Source: Pseudomonas extremaustralis (lineage in GTDB: Bacteria > Pseudomonadota > Gammaproteobacteria > Pseudomonadales > Pseudomonadaceae). Taken from it: a DNA stretch of 64,000 bases. The DNA is taken from assembly GCF_900102035.1 (NCBI RefSeq), contig NZ_LT629689.1, forward strand, positions 3,704,001 to 3,768,000, read 5' to 3'. The translations under genes were made by a program, and so were the position numbers. Positions 56,746 through 64,000 of this stretch are shown piece by piece; the stretch's first letter is position 1; each line of letters begins with the position of its first letter. A model generated the notes under the pieces. That model did no database searches. It was not told the DNA's origin and saw only the letters and a program-made list of their open reading frames with translations.

Positions 56746-59081
56746 TCGGTGTCTCCCTTGCTGCGGTATTCATCCGCCGATCCCAATGGTTTGAGTTGTT
56801 CGGCCTGCGCCTGATAGTGGCGCCGCCCCTGGCGTGCCAACTGCTGGTTGGCGGACGCAATGGCGGCGCTGTCCGCATCGAGATTGATCTTGAAGCGATT
56901 CCCACTCACCAACCCCACCTCATAAACCTGCGCGCCAGGGACGTGTTCAAAGCGGATCACACCGTCGGCCTCCGTCACGCCCTGCTGGATGGCGACGCCA
57001 TCGGCAAACAGCGTGTAAGGCTCATTGCTGTAGCCGGGTCGACCGGGTATCGGGCTTACGACCGCTGTGAGCGTGTGGATAACTTCGGGCGCCAACTGCG
57101 AAACCGCACGCTCCAGCAGTCCACCCGCCTTGGCCGTGTCCACGGGCAATGGAATAACGGGCAACAGCGCCGCGCTCCCGGTACCGGCGCCCGGCCAACC
57201 ACCGCCGTTGACCTTGACCACAGGGCCGGACACGTTGATGCCATTGGCATCCAGGGTGATAAAACTGCCGCCGGCCCGCAGCGAAAGGCTGACGCCAGCC
57301 TCGATGACGATCTTCTGGCCAGCCTTGAAATGCAGCTCGCGCCCTACATTGATCAGTTGGGCATCGCCCAGCTTGACGTGCTGGTTCTGGCCAACCGCCA
57401 GGTGGTCATCGGCTCTGGCCTCGACTCTGCGGTCGGCATGCACGGTGCGATGTTCTTCGCCCTTGAGTTCGGTGTGGCTGTTCTTTTCCACGGTGTCGTG
57501 GCGTTCGTGACCGACGCGGATCGTCTGGTCGCGCTCGATGTGTTCGTCCCAATCGCGCTCGGCATGCACAAAGATCTGTTCCGCGCCTTGCTTGTCTTCG
57601 ATGCGCAGTTCGTTGAAGCCGGCGCCGCCGGGTGAGCTGAGGGTCTTGAAGACGCTGCGGGTCTTGTGCGCCGGCAGCGGGTAAGGCACGACATGTTCCT
57701 TGTGGTACAGGCAACCGGTCACCAGCGGCTGGTCGGGGTCGCCTTCGAGGAACGTCACCAGCACTTCCATGCCGACGCGGGGAATGCTGATGCCGCCATA
57801 GCGCTCGCCGGCCCAACAGGACGAGACGCGCACCCAACAACTGCTCTTGTCGTCGCCCTGCCCTTCACGGTCCCAATGGAACTGCACCTTCACCCGACCG
57901 TATGGGTCGCAATGGATCTCTTCACCCTGGGGACCGGTGACCCGTGCGGTCTGACTGCCGAGTACGCGGGGCTTGGGATGTTTCAGCGGGGGGCGGTAGG
58001 AAACCTCCGCAGGCGTGGCGAGAAAGCGGTTGCGATAGCCCTGGTGAAAGTCATCCTTGGCGTCGGAGGTGTCGCTGCTCAGCGACTCTTCGAGGACTTG
58101 CGGCTGCTTGCCTTCATGAATGACTTCAGTCAGCAGCCACAGCGCATTGCACTCGCTGCGCGGGTGGCCGCACAGCGTCAGCAGGTGGCCGCTGGCGAGC
58201 GCGGGCTGGTCGCCATGCCCCCGCGCCTGACGATAATCGGCGCGATGGCGCTCGAGTGCGCGCCGGCTGAGCAACGTGCCACGGTCGCGGTCGGTGAAAC
58301 GACCGGGGTAATCATAGTCTTCAAGGTCCGGCTCTTCGTGCTCGGCGTCGTCGCGCCAGCTGGCTTGCAGCGCCAGGCGTGGTTTCTCGAAGTCGTAGTC
58401 GGCACGCGCGGTGCGACAGGTGCGCGTCGCCAGACGCACGTTGAACCCCTTGATCACCGGTTCATCCGCGGCCAGGCCACTGTCCTGCACATAGGCCGTT
58501 GGTCGGCGCAGTTTCGGGAACACGGCCTGGACATCGCCAAACACCAGGGTGTGGCCCTCAGCGCGGTGTCGGAAGTGAAAGTGAATCCCCTCCTCCTCGC
58601 ACAAGCGCTGAATGAAGTGCAAATCGGACTCGTCGTACTGCACGCAATACTCGCGATCCGGGCAGGGGGTGCACAGATCGAATTGGTAGGCGTTGCTCTG
58701 TATTCCATGCTCTTCGAGGATCAGTGCGATGATCCTCGGCGCCGACAACTGCTGGTAGATCCGTTGGTTGATGCGATGGCGCAGGTAGGCCAGGTGCGGC
58801 ACCAATGTCAGGGTGTAGCGGGTCAGGCGTTTGCCCGAGTCGCCCTGGGCGATCCGGTAGACCTGCCCGTGAATACCGCCACCCTGGGTGTCGAAAGCCA
58901 GGAACCCCGGTTTGTGCAGGAGGGTTTCCAGATCCAGGTGAGGCCTTTCGCTGACCAGTTCCACCTCGAACGCATAAGGCGTGTTGATTGCCTCGATGCC
59001 GGTAAACGACAGCACTTGAAAGTCGTTGTTGCATCCATCAAGGCTCAGGCTGAATCGCGTTTGATTGGCAGGGTTGAACAT
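56742..59081 (-). CDS. vgrG: VgrG, type VI secretion tip protein with C-terminal transthyretin-like extension
   Basis: 779 aa from ATG 59081, with AGGA 8-9 nt upstream. N-terminal gp27-like domain (FTGIEAINTPYAFEVELVS), gp5 OB-fold region near YGRVKVQFHWDREGQ and SCWAGERYGGISIPRVGMEVLVTFLEGDPDQP, then the repetitive needle domain (AERDWDEHIERDQTIRVGHERHDTV). Residues about 669-735 add a transthyretin-like domain (GYSNEPYTLFADGV), followed by a charged tail of about 40 residues. Such tails bind lipase effectors in other VgrGs. First gene of the operon; no core T6SS genes are nearby, so this is an orphan VgrG island. Confidence 0.93.
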   Translation of the reverse strand: MFNPANQTRFSLSLDGCNNDFQVLSFTGIEAINTPYAFEVELVSERPHLDLETLLHKPGFLAFDTQGGGIHGQVYRIAQGDSGKRLTRYTLTLVPHLAYLRHRINQRIYQQLSAPRIIALILEEHGIQSNAYQFDLCTPCPDREYCVQYDESDLHFIQRLCEEEGIHFHFRHRAEGHTLVFGDVQAVFPKLRRPTAYVQDSGLAADEPVIKGFNVRLATRTCRTARADYDFEKPRLALQASWRDDAEHEEPDLEDYDYPGRFTDRDRGTLLSRRALERHRADYRQARGHGDQPALASGHLLTLCGHPRSECNALWLLTEVIHEGKQPQVLEESLSSDTSDAKDDFHQGYRNRFLATPAEVSYRPPLKHPKPRVLGSQTARVTGPQGEEIHCDPYGRVKVQFHWDREGQGDDKSSCWVRVSSCWAGERYGGISIPRVGMEVLVTFLEGDPDQPLVTGCLYHKEHVVPYPLPAHKTRSVFKTLSSPGGAGFNELRIEDKQGAEQIFVHAERDWDEHIERDQTIRVGHERHDTVEKNSHTELKGEEHRTVHADRRVEARADDHLAVGQNQHVKLGDAQLINVGRELHFKAGQKIVIEAGVSLSLRAGGSFITLDANGINVSGPVVKVNGGGWPGAGTGSAALLPVIPLPVDTAKAGGLLERAVSQLAPEVIHTLTAVVSPIPGRPGYSNEPYTLFADGVAIQQGVTEADGVIRFEHVPGAQVYEVGLVSGNRFKINLDADSAAIASANQQLARQGRRHYQAQAEQLKPLGSADEYRSKGDTE

Positions 59082-59166
59082 GGGGTCGTTCCTTGAGCGC
59101 AACGCAGCCCTGCCTAAAAATCCAGCCCTGGGTGAGATGCGCCGGACCGTTCAGTAGAGCCACCGT

Positions 59167-59216
59167 GTTATGAGGGGAAAAATCATAACGCGCCGAAACT
59201 GTGCAAGAAGTTGCAC
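59167..59216. promoter_or_regulatory. Two palindromes in the vgrG-yaaA divergent region
   Basis: GTTATGA-GGGGAAAAA-TCATAAC (59167-59189, 7-bp arms) and GTGCAA-GAAG-TTGCAC (59201-59216, 6-bp perfect arms) lie 85-135 nt upstream of vgrG. On the vgrG strand TATGAT within the first could be a -10 element. They are candidate operators of the T6SS operon; no known regulator was matched. Confidence 0.4.
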
Positions 59217-59393
59217 ACATCCCCGCAGAACGCCGCTGCGCAAGGGCTGAAAAAAACTGAAACTGGATATTTCATCGCCTCGCGCGGACCACAACCGCCA
59301 ACCGACCCCGCTATCAGCATCATAGGTGGAGTCAAAGTGCCCAACCCCCTAGAATCCGCCCACGCTACAAGCACGACTACAGGAGCCAACTTC

Positions 59394-60173
59394 ATGCTGA
59401 TGGTGATTTCACCCGCCAAGACCCTCGACTTCGAGTCCCGGCCTGCGACCCCGCGCTACACCCAGCCGCAGTACCTGGACCATTCCCAGGAACTGGTCGA
59501 GCAACTGCGTGAGCTGAGCCCGGCGCAAATCAGTGAATTGATGCACGTCTCCGACAAGATCGGCGGTCTCAACGCCGCGCGCTTCGGTAGCTGGACACCG
59601 GCCTTTACTCCCGACAACGCCAAGCAGGCCTTGCTGGCGTTCAAGGGCGACGTGTACACCGGCCTGAATGCCGAGACCTTCAACGACGCTGACTTCAGCT
59701 ACGCCCAAGACCACCTGCGCATGCTGTCGGGCCTCTACGGCCTGCTGCGCCCCCTGGACCTGATGATGCCGTACCGCCTGGAGATGGGCACCAAACTGGC
59801 CAACGCCCGTGGCAAGGACCTTTACGCCTTCTGGGGCACGCGCATCAGCGAATGGCTCAACGAAGCGCTGGCCGCGCAAGGTGACGACGTGCTGCTCAAC
59901 CTGGCCTCCAACGAGTATTTCTCGGCGGTCAAGCGCCCGGCCCTGAACGCACGGATCGTCAACACCGAGTTCAAGGACCTGAAGAACGGCCAGTACAAGA
60001 TCATCAGCTTCTACGCGAAAAAGGCCCGGGGCATGATGAGCCGCTTCGTGATCGAAGAGCGCATCAACGATCCGGCCCAGCTCAAGCAGTTCGACGTGCA
60101 GGGCTACCGCTTCAATGCCGAGCAGTCCAAGCCGGACAATCTGGTGTTCCTGCGCGACCACGCCCCGGAATAA
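59394..60173 (+). CDS. yaaA: Peroxide stress protein YaaA
   Basis: 259 aa from ATG 59394 ([18 protein letters not shown]), with AGGAG 8 nt upstream; a longer frame from 59211 is not supported. Family landmarks: the N-terminal [63 protein letters not shown] (near residue 115) and the basic [17 protein letters not shown] (near residue 200). E. coli YaaA limits iron-driven DNA damage under peroxide stress and binds DNA. Monocistronic, divergent from the T6SS operon; a REP doublet follows. Confidence 0.95.
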   Translation: MLMVISPAKTLDFESRPATPRYTQPQYLDHSQELVEQLRELSPAQISELMHVSDKIGGLNAARFGSWTPAFTPDNAKQALLAFKGDVYTGLNAETFNDADFSYAQDHLRMLSGLYGLLRPLDLMMPYRLEMGTKLANARGKDLYAFWGTRISEWLNEALAAQGDDVLLNLASNEYFSAVKRPALNARIVNTEFKDLKNGQYKIISFYAKKARGMMSRFVIEERINDPAQLKQFDVQGYRFNAEQSKPDNLVFLRDHAPE

Positions 60174-60210
60174 AGCCTTTACTGGCCATCCCAGACGCTG
60201 AAAGGTAAAT

Positions 60211-60298
60211 GTGGGAGGGGGCTCGCTCCCGATAGCGGTATTTCAGTCACATCTCTATCGACTGACCTATCGCTATCGGGAGCAAGTCCCCTCCCACC
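60211..60298. repeat. REP doublet (REPIN), GTGGGAGGGGGCTTGCTCCCGATAGCGG family
   Basis: GTGGGAGGGGGCTCGCTCCCGATAGCGGT and the inverted ATCGCTATCGGGAGCAAGTCCCCTCCCAC. One base differs in the left core (CTCGC in place of CTTGC). Located between yaaA and the algD leader. Confidence 0.9.
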
Positions 60299-61074
60299 GT
60301 TTTGTCTGCATTTCACATCGAAAATCGTCAATTGTTTGGCGTCAAAAAATATCTTGACGCATCCCTAACAATTCTTTCACTCGACATTCGTCGTTTTTTT
60401 TCGTAGTGGCACCACTTTTTTTAAACACTAGTGGCATAAAACTATCCCTTCGCGCCAACTCCCTATAACTACTGGCCAAAATAGCAAGTGCTATCAATAT
60501 AGTACTAGTGCCATCTATTCTCATATTTCAAGAAATTTCAGGAAACAGGATGAGTGGCCAGGAACTTCGCCCAGAAGCACCGCTCATACCACCGGTAACG
60601 AAATTCTCTGTTTCTGTAGGAGATGACTTACATGACAGACCAACGGAAGTAGCAAAGTTGTCGCATTGAACTTTGACTCAGTGGTCATATCACCAACCGA
60701 TTAGTTAAGAGCGGCGATAAGGATGCATTGCCACGAACTATAAGGCCAAGGCTGTGCTTACCCCAATGGGTCAGTGAGACAACCCAAGGTATTGATATTT
60801 AAAGGCTTAAAGCCTCTATCAAGGCCCTGTGGCACTGGCGCCAGACCCTTCTCCCAGGAAGGCTGGCTGCATTTGAGGGCAGGCCCCAATAACAAGGCCA
60901 AGTTGCGCACAACTTGAGTGCAATCGTTAGTCACTCACTATTTAACCTGCCTGTCCGCGGTAAGTCGGCGTCTGTTCGCCTAACTTTCGCAGGATCAGCG
61001 ACGCTTGCAAACATGAACTCCGGCCATCTATTGGCATGAATAACACCGTCTTCAATGACAAAGAGGTAAATGCG
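60299..61074. other. algD upstream region and long leader
   Basis: About 775 nt without a supportable gene; a 60-codon minus-strand frame at 60342-60524 is not credible. The part 60300-60560 is AT-rich and carries repeated TAGTGGCA/TAGTGCCA elements (60405-60416, 60427-60437, 60504-60514), which could be regulator sites. The AlgU-type promoter is at 60562. The rest (about 60595-61074) would be an untranslated leader. Confidence 0.6.
60562..60588 (+). promoter_or_regulatory. AlgU (sigma-22)-type promoter of the alginate operon
   Basis: GAACTT-N16-TCATA agrees with the AlgU/RpoE consensus GAACTT-N16/17-TCTGA at the -35 fully and in three of five -10 bases. P. aeruginosa algD has the same kind of promoter, also far upstream of the start codon. 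Confidence 0.65.
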
Positions 61075-62391
61075 ATGCGCATCAGCATATTTGGTTTGGG
61101 TTACGTCGGCGCAGTGTGTGCCGGTTGCCTGTCTGCCCGTGGCCACGAAGTGGTCGGCGTAGATATCTCCAAGGAAAAGATCGACCTGATCAACGCAGGC
61201 AAATCGCCCATCGTTGAACCCGGTCTGGGCGAACTGTTGAGCCAAGGCATCGCAAACGGTCGGCTGCGCGGTACGACCAACTTCGCCGAAGCGATTCGCG
61301 ATACCGACCTGTCGATGATTTGCGTCGGTACGCCGAGCAAGAAAAACGGCGACCTGGAACTCAACTACATCGAATCGGTCTGCCGCGAGATCGGTTTTGT
61401 CCTGCGTGACAAGACCACCCGCCACACCATCGTGGTCCGCAGCACGGTATTGCCGGGCACCGTGGCCAACGTGGTGATCCCGATCCTCGAAGACTGCTCC
61501 GGCAAGAAAGCCGGCGTCGACTTCGGCGTTGCGGTCAACCCGGAATTCCTGCGCGAATCCACCGCCATTGCCGACTACGACCAACCGCCGATGACCGTGA
61601 TCGGCGAATTCGACACCGCTTCCGGCGATGTCCTGCAGTCGCTGTACGAAGAACTCGACGCGCCGATCATCCGCAAGGACATCGCCGTGGCCGAAATGAT
61701 CAAGTACACCTGCAACGTGTGGCACGCCACCAAGGTGACCTTCGCCAACGAGATCGGCAACATCGCCAAGGCCGTCGGTGTCGACGGTCGTGAAGTGATG
61801 GAAGTGGTCTGCCAGGACAAGACCCTCAACCTGTCCCAGTACTACATGCGCCCAGGCTTCGCGTTCGGCGGCTCGTGCCTGCCCAAGGACGTGCGTGCCC
61901 TGACCTACCGCGCCAGCTCTCTGGACGTGGAAGCGCCACTGCTCAACTCGCTGATGCGCAGCAACGAGTCCCAGGTGCAGAACGCCTTCGACATCGTCGC
62001 CGGCCACGACAAACGCCGCGTCGCCCTGCTGGGCCTGAGCTTCAAGGCCGGTACCGATGACCTGCGTGAAAGCCCGCTGGTGGAGCTGGCGGAAATGCTG
62101 ATCGGCAAGGGTTACGACCTGAGCATCTACGACAGCAACGTCGAGTACGCCCGTGTGCACGGCGCGAACAAAGACTATATCGAAGGCAAGATCCCCCACG
62201 TGTCGTCCCTGCTCAACTCGGACTTCGATGACGTGATCAACAACTCCGACGTGATCATCCTCGGCAACCGCGACGAGAAATTCCGTGCCCTGGCGCAGAA
62301 CGCACCGCACGGCAAGCAAGTGATCGACCTGGTGGGCTTCATGTCCAAGGCCACCTGTACGACCGGCCGTACCGAAGGCATTTGCTGGTAA
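61075..62391 (+). CDS. algD: GDP-mannose 6-dehydrogenase
   Basis: 438 aa from ATG 61075 (MRISIFGLGYVGAVCAGCL); an upstream ATG at 61036 would add 13 residues. It makes GDP-mannuronate, the committed step of alginate synthesis. The NAD-binding GxGxxG motif is GLGYVG at residues 7-12; the catalytic Cys lies in FGGSCLPKD near residue 268; the C-terminal domain begins near ALLGLSFKAGTDDLRESP. First gene of the alginate operon, in normal order before alg8 and alg44. Long leader upstream. Confidence 0.97.
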   Translation: MRISIFGLGYVGAVCAGCLSARGHEVVGVDISKEKIDLINAGKSPIVEPGLGELLSQGIANGRLRGTTNFAEAIRDTDLSMICVGTPSKKNGDLELNYIESVCREIGFVLRDKTTRHTIVVRSTVLPGTVANVVIPILEDCSGKKAGVDFGVAVNPEFLRESTAIADYDQPPMTVIGEFDTASGDVLQSLYEELDAPIIRKDIAVAEMIKYTCNVWHATKVTFANEIGNIAKAVGVDGREVMEVVCQDKTLNLSQYYMRPGFAFGGSCLPKDVRALTYRASSLDVEAPLLNSLMRSNESQVQNAFDIVAGHDKRRVALLGLSFKAGTDDLRESPLVELAEMLIGKGYDLSIYDSNVEYARVHGANKDYIEGKIPHVSSLLNSDFDDVINNSDVIILGNRDEKFRALAQNAPHGKQVIDLVGFMSKATCTTGRTEGICW

Positions 62392-62474
62392 CAGCAACGG
62401 CAAGTTTCGCCCTGCAAGCGTCCTGATCCCCAGCGCTTGCAGGGCGAAGCCTCCTTCACCTGCGGATGACGCCT

Positions 62475-63956
62475 ATGTCCAAGTTAAAACACGTACTGCT
62501 CCAATCCGCCGGCTGGCTGTTGTTCTTGAGCCTGCTGATGGGACTCGCCCTGCTGTTGCCGGCGAGTACGTTCGACTCCGAGTCGAAGAATTTTATTTTC
62601 CTGATTGGCGCCGTCGGTATCTGGCGCTACTCGATGGGTGCGACGCATTTCTTTCGCGGCATGCTGTTCCTGTACGTGGTCTACCCGCACCTGCGCCGCA
62701 AAGTGCGCAAGCTGGGCAAGGCCGCGGATCCGTCCCATGTGTTCCTGATGGTCACCAGTTTCCGCATCGATGCGCTGACCACCGCCCAGGTCTACAGCTC
62801 GGTGATCCGCGAAGCGATCGAGTGCGGCTTCCCCACCACCGTGGTCTGCTCGCTGGTGGAAATGTCCGATGAGCTGCTGGTGAAAAGCCTGTGGGAACGC
62901 ATGAACCCGCCGGACCACGTCAAGCTCGACTTCGTGCGCATCGCCGGCACCGGCAAGCGCGATGGCCTGGCCTTCGGTTTCCGCGCCATCTCGCGCCACC
63001 TGCCGGACGACCGTGCCGTGGTGGCTGTGATCGATGGCGACACCGTGCTCGCCGAAGGCGTGGTGCGCAAAACCGTGCCGTGGTTCCAGTTGTTCGGCAA
63101 TGTCGGCGGCCTGACCACCAACGAATTCTGCGAAGTGCGCGGCGGCTACATCATGAGCGAGTGGCACAAGCTGCGCTTCGCCCAGCGTCACATCAACATG
63201 TGCTCCATGGCCCTGTCCAAGCGCGTGCTGACCATGACCGGGCGCATGTCGGTGTTCCGTGCCAGCGTAGTCACCGACCCCGGCTTTATCGCCGATGTGG
63301 AAAGCGACTCGCTGCAACACTGGCGCCTAGGCCGCTTCAAGTTTTTGACCGGCGATGACAAGTCCAGCTGGTTCAGCCTGATGCGCCTGGGCTACGACAC
63401 CTTCTACGTGCCGGACGCCGCGATCAACACCGTGGAACACCCGCCGGAAAAGAGCTTTATCAAGGCCAGCCGCAAGCTGATGTTCCGCTGGTACGGCAAC
63501 AACCTGCGCCAGAACTCCCGCGCCCTGGGCCTGGGGGTTCGCCGCCTCGGCCTGTTCACCAGCGTGGTGCTGTTCGACCAGCGCGTGTCGATGTGGACCT
63601 CCCTGCTCGGCCTGACCGTAGCGATCATCGCCACCTTCAAGTACGGCGGTGCGTTCATCCTCGCCTACCTGCTGTGGATCGGCATCACCCGCCTGATCCT
63701 GACCCTGCTGTTGTCGTGCTCCGGCCACACGATCGGCCCGGCCTACCCGGTGATTCTCTATTACAACCAGATCATGGGCGCGCTGGTGAAGATCTACGTG
63801 TTCTTCCGCCTCGATCAACAGTCCTGGACTCGCCAGGACACCAAACTGACCCGCGATTTGGCCAGCTTTCAACGTTGGTTCAACACCTGGTCGTCTCGGA
63901 CCATGACCTTCTCCGCCGGCAGCATCTTCGTTGCCGTGTTGCTGATGATGGTCTGA
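62475..63956 (+). CDS. alg8: Alginate polymerase glycosyltransferase Alg8
   Basis: 493 aa from ATG 62475 ([16 protein letters not shown]), with GGATG about 9 nt upstream; ATG 62466 would add three residues. Membrane helices at about 12-32, 36-60 and several in the last 110 residues; the glycosyltransferase family 2 domain lies between, with [12 protein letters not shown] (acidic motif near residue 190) and [26 protein letters not shown] (near residue 277, ending in a QxxRW-like set further on: [10 protein letters not shown]). It polymerises mannuronate with Alg44. Confidence 0.95.
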   Translation: MSKLKHVLLQSAGWLLFLSLLMGLALLLPASTFDSESKNFIFLIGAVGIWRYSMGATHFFRGMLFLYVVYPHLRRKVRKLGKAADPSHVFLMVTSFRIDALTTAQVYSSVIREAIECGFPTTVVCSLVEMSDELLVKSLWERMNPPDHVKLDFVRIAGTGKRDGLAFGFRAISRHLPDDRAVVAVIDGDTVLAEGVVRKTVPWFQLFGNVGGLTTNEFCEVRGGYIMSEWHKLRFAQRHINMCSMALSKRVLTMTGRMSVFRASVVTDPGFIADVESDSLQHWRLGRFKFLTGDDKSSWFSLMRLGYDTFYVPDAAINTVEHPPEKSFIKASRKLMFRWYGNNLRQNSRALGLGVRRLGLFTSVVLFDQRVSMWTSLLGLTVAIIATFKYGGAFILAYLLWIGITRLILTLLLSCSGHTIGPAYPVILYYNQIMGALVKIYVFFRLDQQSWTRQDTKLTRDLASFQRWFNTWSSRTMTFSAGSIFVAVLLMMV

Positions 63957-63993
63957 CCCTGCCAAGCCTGAATTAACTAGGAACTACACACCA

Positions 63994-64000
63994 TGAATAG
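63994..64000 (+). CDS. alg44: Alg44, alginate polymerase c-di-GMP receptor (first codons only)
   Basis: The window ends just after an ATG AAT start that follows alg8 by 37 nt, with AGGA about 9 nt upstream. Order and spacing match the alginate operon, in which alg44 comes after alg8. Only two codons are visible, so the call rests on gene order. Confidence 0.6.

Noticed and set aside
51405..59102. Possible phage tail origin of the vgrG island
   Set aside because: VgrG is phage-tail-like, but no other phage gene, integrase or attachment site is present; the phospholipase and Sel1-like genes fit T6SS.
60342..60524. A 60-codon minus-strand frame in the algD upstream region
   Set aside because: Short, in AT-rich regulatory DNA, with no homologue recognised and no sensible context.

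Overview
The window is a piece of a Pseudomonas chromosome, most likely from the P. fluorescens group. The evidence is high GC, dense short-spaced operons, many REP/REPIN palindromes, and a gene order typical of the genus: lptFG | pepA-holC-valS, hupN | ndpA, hmgA-fahA-maiA | hmgR, aapJQMP and algD-alg8-alg44. No rRNA, tRNA, CRISPR array, insertion sequence or prophage was recognised.

Layout. 1-10.2 kb is housekeeping: lptG and lptF (outer-membrane LPS export, lptF frameshifted), pepA, holC, a small conserved gene, valS, rlmF, hupN, ndpA and a membrane-anchored glutaredoxin. 10.3-15.1 kb holds a Fur-box-preceded DUF3649/PepSY/DUF3325 membrane operon and a LysR regulator divergent from a 14-helix MFS exporter. 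15.2-16.6 kb is a decayed low-GC island resembling a secreted effector/immunity locus. 16.8-21.2 kb carries an HPF/RaiA-like protein, DUF3509, psiE, SOS-controlled yebG, a leucine-dehydrogenase-like protein lacking a key lysine, and a SirB1-family protein. 21.2-28.8 kb is the homogentisate pathway with its IclR regulator, dacB and small enzymes.

28.9-38.3 kb is an accessory surface-structure region: an RcsB/RocA-like response regulator and a free Hpt protein, then a chaperone-usher cluster with one chaperone, one usher and six DUF1120 subunits, one of them a two-domain candidate tip adhesin. 38.3-51.4 kb holds a CynX-type transporter with a GntR regulator, the aapJQMP amino-acid ABC transporter behind a sigma-54-type promoter, an esterase, rhlB, moaCDE, a PIN-PhoH protein and a polysaccharide deacetylase-like protein.

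51.4-59.1 kb is the most interesting part: an orphan type VI secretion (T6SS) operon of six genes that all overlap. It reads vgrG, a phospholipase D effector (Tle5 type), three tandem Sel1-like candidate immunity genes, and a final 126-aa gene. That last gene joins the immunity family's signal sequence to a copy of the transthyretin-like tail of the VgrG. I regard it as the best candidate for an undescribed component. The window ends with yaaA and the start of the alginate operon (algD, alg8, first codons of alg44) behind an AlgU-type promoter and a leader of nearly 500 nt.

All functions come from reading motifs and context; no database search was run.
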